Part shown: in pieces, positions 33,662 through 38,717 of the stretch
Position numbering within the stretch: the first letter of the stretch is position 1
How the letters are laid out: each line of letters begins with the position of its first letter
Origin: Acidovorax sp. SCN 68-22
GTDB lineage: Bacteria > Pseudomonadota > Gammaproteobacteria > Burkholderiales > Burkholderiaceae_C
Length of the DNA stretch: 38,717 nucleotides
Direction of reading: 5' to 3'
Assembly (NCBI GenBank): GCA_001724785.1
Contig: MEDL01000202.1
Location: forward strand, 1-38,717
Translations under genes and position numbers: made by a program
The notes under the pieces: model-generated
What the model was told of the DNA's origin: nothing
Databases searched by the model: none
What the model saw: only the letters and a program-made list of their open reading frames with translations

Positions 33662-34342
33662 TCACTCCTTGGGAGCCAGCTTGGTTGCAACGCGCATGAT
33701 GTTCTTCCACGCATTGCGAAACTCCGCTTCCTCGACGCCAACGGCAAGCCGAAGCGCCAAGAGAGTGTCGAAGCTGGTCTCTTTTAATTTATCCAAAATA
33801 CGGCCAGGCAGTTCGTCTGGGCCGAAGTTCGCCCGCACGCATGCGAGCTGTGCGCTGCCTTGAGTGTCTTCCTCATTGGCCAAGAGCTCCTGCAGCGGCC
33901 CCTGGGAATGCCCCGCCAGCTCCTCCAGCTTGGGAGCCTCGCCCTCCACAGAGGCAGGCGACAACTCACTTTCCAGCAGCAGGGGCACGCTTTTTCGCCG
34001 CTTTTGCTTCTCCAGGTTGTCCGCCCAGCTGCGCATAACACCAATCACCGCCTGGTTGAAGTCAATACGGTTGCGGGCCCAGGCGCGCTTGCCAATTCCC
34101 AGGCGTGTGAGCGCATCCTGAAGCAGGTCTCCGGGCTCATATTCGCGCTGCAGCCTCGGCTTCGTGCGCAGCACCAGCGCAGCCATCCCCGTGAGCTTTT
34201 TGACCCGCACCGGGTCGAGCAGCAGTGCCTTGATCTCCAGTTCTATTTCGGGGAGGCTGGCCAGCACGTCGTCGGCTTGATGCGGTTCTTCCTCTTGGTC
34301 GTCCAGATCAGGATCGTGGTCATCGTGGTTCTCCTTGTCCAT
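33662..34342 (-). CDS. Sigma-factor-like protein, first gene of the minus-strand operon
   Basis: The 226-residue protein starts with a very acidic tail (DKENHDDHDPDLDDQEEE). A helical segment follows that resembles sigma-70 region 2 (EPGDLLQDALTRLGIGKRAW, RIDFNQAVIGVMRSWADN). After an acidic linker, a C-terminal helical segment (LDKLKETSFDTLLALRLAV, EAEFRNAWKNIMRVATKL) sits where region 4 would be. The resemblance is moderate; it could be a divergent ECF-type sigma factor or a derived regulator. ATG at 34342 has AAGGTAG upstream. It is divergent from the ubiquitin-like operon across 143 bp, so it could control both. Confidence 0.55.
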   Translation of the reverse strand: MDKENHDDHDPDLDDQEEEPHQADDVLASLPEIELEIKALLLDPVRVKKLTGMAALVLRTKPRLQREYEPGDLLQDALTRLGIGKRAWARNRIDFNQAVIGVMRSWADNLEKQKRRKSVPLLLESELSPASVEGEAPKLEELAGHSQGPLQELLANEEDTQGSAQLACVRANFGPDELPGRILDKLKETSFDTLLALRLAVGVEEAEFRNAWKNIMRVATKLAPKE

Positions 34343-34485
34343 ATGCGTCTACCTTGATACTCCAAAACAGAGGGGTCTTGCCAATTGGTAGGTACAAACC
34401 CTTAGTGCGGCGAATCCGTGGCAAGACCGGTCGAAAACAGAGCCTTCTAGTGGTGAGGGGGAATGGTCCCCCGTTAGGAAACCAC
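34343..34485. promoter_or_regulatory. Shared divergent control region of the island's two operons
   Basis: GGTCTTGCCA (34374-34383) and TGGCAAGACC (34419-34428) are a perfect 10-bp inverted repeat with 35 bp between. The 9-mer AAAACAGAG flanks it as a direct repeat at 34364-34372 and 34434-34442. CCAATTGG (34381-34388) and GACCGGTC (34425-34432) are small palindromes overlapping the arms. On the minus strand TTGGCA (34385-34380) and GAGTAT (34362-34357) could be a 17-bp-spaced promoter overlapping the left arm. GGGGG/CCCCC (34457-34461, 34468-34472) can form a hairpin just before the ribosome site of the plus operon. Confidence 0.6.
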
Positions 34486-35562
34486 ATGAAACCTGTAATT
34501 GCAATCCGCATCGCTGATGAATCCCTGGAGTTTCGCGAGCTCACGCTGCCTCACGGTGAAATCAGTGGGGCGATCATCCTCGAATCGACGGGTATGGGCT
34601 ACCCGAACGCCGTGCTCCTGCAACGCCTGGGCAGCGGCGAACTGGAGACCATCCGCCTGCAGGAAAAGCCCGACCTTCGAGCGGGCAACGAATTCATTGT
34701 CGGGTCGGGCGACCGCGTCTACTCCTTTACCTTGGACCATGCGCAGATGGTGTGGCCCTCCGTACGCATTTCCGGTGCGGTCCTGCGCAAGCTCGCGCGA
34801 CTGACCGACGAAGTCGAACTGGTTCTGCTGCGCGAGGATGCCGAAGCGCAGGTGATCGAGGACGACGCAACTGTGAATCTGGCCCACGCGGGTGTGGAGA
34901 GGCTGGCGACACGGCCGCGTAAGTGGAAGCTGCGCGTGCAGGCTGTGACCCTGGAATTCGATGTGCCGGCCGTCAAGGTGGCCGATGCTATGCGCCAAGC
35001 CGGCTTCGACCCCAACAAGGCTTGGAACATCTTCCTGCTGGTCAGCGGTGAGCCCAAAAAGGAAATCGGCGTCAACGACGTCGTCGACCTGCGGACTCCG
35101 GGTATTGAGCGCATCCGTCTGATGCAACGCAACGTCGACAACGGCGAGATGCCGACCGCGGCGCTGCGGCGCGAGTTTGCGGTCCTGCCGGTGGACGTCA
35201 AGTTCCTGGACGGCACCGGCCTCAGCTGGGAGACCGTTAAGGACGGCGAGCGCCGTTGGCTTGTGGTCCATGACTACGAGGTCTTTGCGGGCTACCAGCC
35301 GACGAAGGTCACCCTCGCGCTGGATATCCCGAAGGACTATCCGCAAGCGCAGATCGATATGTTCTACTTCGCGCCCGCCGTTTCGCGTAGCGACGGCATC
35401 GCGATTCCGAACACGCACGTCAACGTCACCATCGGCGGCGTCGCCTTCCAGGGATGGTCTCGCCACCGCAAGGCTCCTCACACCTGGGATCCAAACAGCG
35501 ACAATGTCGGCACCCACTTTAGCCTGGTGGAACATTCGCTCGCGCGGGAGTTTGGCGAATGA
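34486..35562 (+). CDS. Triple ubiquitin-like domain-E2-like fusion protein, cysteine-free
   Basis: The 358-residue protein appears to hold three beta-grasp ubiquitin-like domains: about 3-82 (core ISGAIILESTGMGYPNAVLL), 87-142 (VRISGAVLRKLARLTDEVEL) and 146-215 (KVADAMRQAGFDPNKAWNIF), as in multiubiquitin proteins. An E2/UBC-like domain follows (about 225-358), with IPKDYPQAQIDMFYFAP and the late segment FQGWSRHRKAPHTWDP typical of a prokaryotic E2 family. The whole chain has no cysteine, so a thioester cannot form; Ser325 in GWSRHR is one candidate nucleophile. ATG at 34486 follows TTAGGAAACC. It overlaps the JAB-E1 gene by four bases. Fusion of modifier and conjugating domain suggests self-linked or processed chains. 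Confidence 0.8.
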   Translation: MKPVIAIRIADESLEFRELTLPHGEISGAIILESTGMGYPNAVLLQRLGSGELETIRLQEKPDLRAGNEFIVGSGDRVYSFTLDHAQMVWPSVRISGAVLRKLARLTDEVELVLLREDAEAQVIEDDATVNLAHAGVERLATRPRKWKLRVQAVTLEFDVPAVKVADAMRQAGFDPNKAWNIFLLVSGEPKKEIGVNDVVDLRTPGIERIRLMQRNVDNGEMPTAALRREFAVLPVDVKFLDGTGLSWETVKDGERRWLVVHDYEVFAGYQPTKVTLALDIPKDYPQAQIDMFYFAPAVSRSDGIAIPNTHVNVTIGGVAFQGWSRHRKAPHTWDPNSDNVGTHFSLVEHSLAREFGE

Positions 35563-36950
35563 TGCCCACTTGCACGCTGAGTTTGACGCAGCAAGTGCAC
35601 GGCCAACTGCAGCGGCACTTGTTCCCCGGAGACGGCAAGGAGGCCGCTGCAGTGCTCGTTTGCACGCGGGTGCCGGGCACGCGCTTGCGCCTTCTGGTGC
35701 GGGACGTCATCGCCGTGCCCCACGACAAGTGCATCCGCCGCGACGCGGTCTCCCTCACTTGGCCGTCCGAGTACATCGAACGAGCAATCGACCTGGCCGA
35801 GCCTGGCCAACTGTCACTCATTCTGCTGCACTCGCATCCTGGCGGATTTGCCGAATTTTCTCCCGTGGATGATCGTAGCGATCAGGAGATCATCCCCGCC
35901 ATCTTCCAGGCCTGTGGAAGCCTGCATGGCAGCGCGGTAATGCTGCCCAACGGAGTGATCTTCGCACGCATATACACGCCCAACATGAAAATGATGGACG
36001 TAGATCTGGTGTCTGTCGTCGGTCCCGACCTGAGCTTCTGGTGGAACGACGCGAGGAGCCGGCCGATCTCCCGACCGATGGCGTTCACCAGTCAGATGAC
36101 CGCGGAGTTGGGCAGGCTGACGGCCTGCGTCATCGGCGTCTCCGGCACCGGCTCCATCGTTGCCGAGCAGCTGTGCAGGCTCGGCTTCGGCCGCGTGATC
36201 CTGATTGATCACGACAAGGTCGAAACAAAGAACCTGAACCGTATCCTGAACACCACCAAGACGGATGCGGACAACACGTTGGCCAAGGTTGCGGTCTTTG
36301 CAGGCAGGGCTAACCAATACCGCGAGCATGAATACGTGGTGCCGGTGGAGGCTAACGTCCTGACGCGCAAGGCCGTCGTGGCAGCCGGACAGGCCGATGT
36401 CTTGTTTTGTTGCGTCGACACCCTGCGCGCGCGCAGCATCGCAGATCTGGTGTGCAAGGCCTTCCTGCTGCCCCTTTTTGACGTCGGCGTCGCCATCCCG
36501 ACGCGGGCCACGACCGGGGATGGTCGCGCGATCGACGAGGCTACCGGCCGCATCGACTACGTCCATCCGGCTGCCAGCAGCCTGTTCGACCGCGGCATCT
36601 ACACGGCTGCCAACCTGGCGGCTGAGGCGCTCGCCGAGGCCGATCCCCAGGCGCACGCCGACCAGGTTCGCCGCGGATATATCGACGGGATTCCCGAGCA
36701 GGCGCCCTCGGTGATCGCCTTGAACATGCGCGCAGCGAGCGCCTGCGTGATGGAGTTCATCGCGCGCGGTTTCCCGTTTCGCCACGATGCAAACACGCGC
36801 TACGCCCGCACTCGCTTCATGCTCGCAGAAGGCGTGGAGGAGCATGAGGCGGAGGATGCGTTCCACGCCTCGGCCTCGCCGCACCTCGCGCGAGGCGACG
36901 AGCAGCCTCTGCTGGGTCTACCGGTCCTGTCCGAAGGAGAGATCGAATGA
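35559..36950 (+). CDS. JAB deubiquitinase-like domain fused to an E1/ThiF adenylating domain
   Basis: The 463-residue protein has an N-terminal JAB/MPN+ metalloprotease domain: probable Glu28, then His91, His93, Ser101 and Asp104 in LHSHPGGFAEFSPVDD, a complete JAMM motif. From about residue 180 it is an E1-like adenylating domain with ACVIGVSGTGSIVAEQL, RVILIDHDKVETKNLNR and ADVLFCCVDTLRARS. Where related E1 enzymes carry the catalytic cysteine and zinc cysteines (a PxxxCLxCxG-like segment), this one reads HPAASSLFDRG, with Ser340-Ser341. It probably activates the preceding Ubl protein and processes or removes it. Start ATG at 35559 overlaps the previous stop; its own stop overlaps the next start. 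Confidence 0.85.
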   Translation: MMPTCTLSLTQQVHGQLQRHLFPGDGKEAAAVLVCTRVPGTRLRLLVRDVIAVPHDKCIRRDAVSLTWPSEYIERAIDLAEPGQLSLILLHSHPGGFAEFSPVDDRSDQEIIPAIFQACGSLHGSAVMLPNGVIFARIYTPNMKMMDVDLVSVVGPDLSFWWNDARSRPISRPMAFTSQMTAELGRLTACVIGVSGTGSIVAEQLCRLGFGRVILIDHDKVETKNLNRILNTTKTDADNTLAKVAVFAGRANQYREHEYVVPVEANVLTRKAVVAAGQADVLFCCVDTLRARSIADLVCKAFLLPLFDVGVAIPTRATTGDGRAIDEATGRIDYVHPAASSLFDRGIYTAANLAAEALAEADPQAHADQVRRGYIDGIPEQAPSVIALNMRAASACVMEFIARGFPFRHDANTRYARTRFMLAEGVEEHEAEDAFHASASPHLARGDEQPLLGLPVLSEGEIE

Positions 36951-37276
36951 AATGGCCGAACTGGCTTCGCAATGGTTGGGAGGCGCTTTTGCCCCCGCGC
37001 GTCCTAGTCGTCGTGGAAGGTGGTGACCCGCCCGATCGGCTGCCACGACGCGACCTGGTGCTTCTTCGCGACGGTGGTGAGGACTGGAGCGTGGCAATGC
37101 GCTGTCCCTGCGGCTGCGGCCAGAAGGTGGAACTGGCCCTGATCCGGGAGGCGAATCCGCGCTGGTCGCTGCGAAACGACCTCGGAAATCGTCCGACGCT
37201 TTCACCGTCAGTGTGGTTGCGTGAAGGGTGCCGTTCACACTTTTTCGTTCGCGCCGGTCGGATCCGCTGGGTCTAG
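36947..37276 (+). CDS. Small DUF6527-like zinc protein of the ubiquitin-like operon
   Basis: The 109-residue protein has the segment MRCPCGCGQKVELAL and a later CRSHFFVRAGRI, giving a CxCxC plus C...H set that looks metal-binding. TLSPSVWL between them and the ending IRW match what I recall of DUF6527 proteins that accompany multiubiquitin/E2/E1 genes. Its ATG overlaps the E1 stop as ATGA, so it is cotranslated with the pathway. It may act as an accessory processing factor; I do not know its function. Confidence 0.72.
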   Translation: MKWPNWLRNGWEALLPPRVLVVVEGGDPPDRLPRRDLVLLRDGGEDWSVAMRCPCGCGQKVELALIREANPRWSLRNDLGNRPTLSPSVWLREGCRSHFFVRAGRIRWV

Positions 37277-37716
37277 GGAGCCGTGCGGGGCTTCGTTTGC
37301 CTCCCGCGCGTGCCTAAGCATTGGTGTGGCGTACAGCAATGTTCTGCTTCAAATTATTGAAGCCTGCGGGCGGAGACCAGGAATGGCTGCTTCCGCCACC
37401 CACTGACGTTGTTCGCGCACTCACAGTTGGGGTGGCTCAATGACCGCATTGGCTCCAAGACCGTTAACTTGACGTCCGCCAGCGACAGACGGCACCCGCT
37501 GCGGAGCTGACTTGACCGCACTTGGGCAGCTTCAGGCTGATTGCTGTCGCTCACCAACGACTGCTTTACGCGAACTCAATAGCAGGAAGTGTTGAAGGCA
37601 ACAGCAGGCCGTCGCAGAGATCAAGCGCCGAGTTGCCCGGGCGGGACGGTCGAGGAGGTCGGGGAAGGTGGCCTGCGTCTGCGTTCAAATAGGATGGCAA
37701 GGGGAGGATAAAAATA
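37277..37716. other. 440-bp non-coding stretch after the ubiquitin-like operon
   Basis: No convincing gene is present on either strand; the longest frame (37354-37557, minus) encodes 67 residues without family features or a ribosome site. GCTTCAA (37346-37352) and TTGAAGC (37357-37363) form a perfect 7-bp hairpin with loop ATTA, possibly the transcript end although no T-run follows. The block 37400-37620 has the look of a non-coding repeat, but I cannot show a second copy here. GGGGAGG at 37701-37707 is the ribosome site of the next gene. Confidence 0.5.
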
Positions 37717-38717
37717 ATGCCATCCAGCCTGACCTGGCTCGATCACGACAACGCGGCCAAGGAGCGCAGCCACCGATTGCTGCAGATGTTCAAGGAGAGC
37801 GAGACGCGCGACGAGTTGGGCATCGGTGCCATCCGCGACTCGATCTCTGATCAGCTGTTTCCGGGTACGTCGGTGATTCAGACGCGTCTGCGCTACATGC
37901 TGCTGCTGCCTTGGCTCTTCATGAAGATGGAAGACGAAGGCGTGCCCGCCGCCAAGTTCTCCAAGCTCGCGCGTGACCGCGAGCTCATGCTCAACAGCCA
38001 GCTGAGGGCTGAGCGGGGCGCCTTCGGCCGCGTGACGGGGGACGAGTTGCAGCGGTTGGCCAGCTCGGTGTACTGGGCGGGGTTGGGGCGCTGGGGTCTT
38101 CGCGTGTTCAACGGCACGCAGCAAGAGTATTTCCGGCGCATCGACAGTGTCTATGCAGCGCGCCATCGCAAGCAACGCAAGGACGACGACTGGCTGGACC
38201 CTCTGAAGGGCGCTACCTGGCACGCCTCTTTACGGGAGCTGGTGCCAGAAGGCGACTTGGGGGCGCTGCTCGACCAGGCGACGCTCGAATTGAATAGTGA
38301 CGAAGCCCAGTTCCTGCGTGAGCAGTGGCGCAAGCTCCATCCCGATTCGTTGCTGAGTTGGCTGGCATTCGACACCGAGTCCTTGAGCAGCAAGGTCGAG
38401 GCTGACGCCCCCTGGTTGCACCCGAGGCAGGCGAGCTTCCCAAAAGAGATGCGCGAGCTGGTGGAGCACGGTCGCAAGTTCTCCAAGCTCATCGAAGGCG
38501 CCGCGCTGGTCTACAACCTATCGCTAAGCGAGGTGTGGAACCGGTCCGATGGCGTCGACGCCTATCGCCACCGACTCACCGAATGGGCGACTTCAGTTCA
38601 GTCGAACGGATTCGCCGGTTGGAGCCTGGAGGACTTCTGGCTGCGGGTGAAGGGTCGGAACCACACCATCACGTTATCGACGCAGACGTTCATCAAGAAC
38701 TGGTTTCGCTTGGTGAG
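37717..38717 (+). CDS. DUF6361-like protein (5' part, runs off the window)
   Basis: The frame is open from ATG 37717 to the window edge, 333 codons. The start follows GGGGAGG at nine-base spacing and reads MPSSLTWLDHDNAAKERSHR. The segments RDELGIGAIRDSISDQLFPG, SVIQTRLRYMLLLPWLF and GAALVYNL resemble what I recall of the DUF6361 family. It is helical and charged, with no catalytic motif, membrane segment or signal peptide that I recognise. DUF6361 genes often lie in accessory or defence islands next to helicases or phospholipase-D-like genes; the downstream neighbour here is not visible. Confidence 0.7.
   Translation, partial: MPSSLTWLDHDNAAKERSHRLLQMFKESETRDELGIGAIRDSISDQLFPGTSVIQTRLRYMLLLPWLFMKMEDEGVPAAKFSKLARDRELMLNSQLRAERGAFGRVTGDELQRLASSVYWAGLGRWGLRVFNGTQQEYFRRIDSVYAARHRKQRKDDDWLDPLKGATWHASLRELVPEGDLGALLDQATLELNSDEAQFLREQWRKLHPDSLLSWLAFDTESLSSKVEADAPWLHPRQASFPKEMRELVEHGRKFSKLIEGAALVYNLSLSEVWNRSDGVDAYRHRLTEWATSVQSNGFAGWSLEDFWLRVKGRNHTITLSTQTFIKNWFRLV

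Larger units (their letters stand above)
29352..38717. mobile_element. Probable genomic island at tRNA-Met (right end not in window)
   Basis: The island is inferred from four things: the position immediately 3' of a tRNA, the repeat array at its edge, the abrupt change from housekeeping to rare accessory genes, and a base composition lower in GC than the signalling and glycerol regions. I found no copy of the tRNA 3' end (TTCTCGCGCAACCA) further right and no integrase, so a second attachment site would have to lie beyond 38717. Confidence 0.5.

Noticed and set aside
34486-36950. Classical thioester-type bacterial ubiquitination (Bil) or CBASS with E1/E2
   Set aside because: The E2-like domain has no cysteine, the modifier is three Ubl domains in the same chain, and no nucleotide cyclase or separate ubiquitin-like gene is present.
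37354-37557. 67-residue minus frame in the spacer before the DUF6361-like gene
   Set aside because: It has no ribosome site, no recognisable sequence, and the spacer looks non-coding on both strands.
29352-38717. Complete integrated element with both attachment sites
   Set aside because: No second copy of the tRNA 3' end, no integrase and no transposase or terminal inverted repeats were found within the window.

Overview
The window reads as chromosome of a high-GC betaproteobacterium of the Comamonadaceae (Acidovorax-like). Support comes from the gene order, the ribosomal protein sequences, and short dispersed palindromic repeats typical of that family. All assignments were made by eye from motifs, length and context; no database search was run.

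Layout. (1) 1-1181: the 3' part of oxyR with both peroxide-sensing cysteines, then dps. (2) 1282-7681: a signalling block. A single-domain response regulator on + faces a four-gene minus-strand operon: a 1141-residue CHASE3/GAF/kinase/3xREC hybrid kinase, cheR, a receiver-less cheB, and a REC-kinase. No chemoreceptor, CheA or CheW is present. (3) 7797-9594: ubiA and proC, convergent. (4) 9748-20248: a complete glycerol locus. glpR-glpK are on minus; the ABC importer glpSTPQUV and glpD are on plus. Kinase, importer, regulator and dehydrogenase together take external glycerol to dihydroxyacetone phosphate. glpK carries a 28-codon in-frame insert bounded by a 17-bp direct repeat.

(5) 20451-29255: the spc and alpha ribosomal operons, rplN-rplX-rplE-rpsN-rpsH-rplF-rplR-rpsE-rpmD-rplO-secY-rpmJ-rpsM-rpsK-rpsD-rpoA-rplQ, headed by a recognisable sigma-70 promoter. 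infA is not between secY and rpmJ. An initiator tRNA-Met follows, then a strong terminator.

(6) 29352-38717: an accessory island directly after the tRNA, opening with four TGTGCCC repeats spaced exactly 11 bp. Its core is two divergent operons sharing a 143-bp control region. The plus operon encodes a ubiquitin-like conjugation system: a three-Ubl-E2 fusion, a JAB-E1 fusion, and a DUF6527-like zinc protein, all with ATGA overlaps. The E2-like protein has no cysteine at all, and serines stand where the E1 catalytic cysteine is expected. This suggests serine (oxyester) chemistry, as reported for the recently described Bub-type bacterial operons. The minus operon encodes a sigma-like protein, an XRE-like protein and an 1148-residue ImmA/IrrE peptidase-UvrD helicase-AddB-like fusion. 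That set looks like a damage- or phage-sensing switch wired to a helicase. A DUF6361-like gene runs off the right edge. This island is the strongest candidate for an under-described system, probably antiphage defence.
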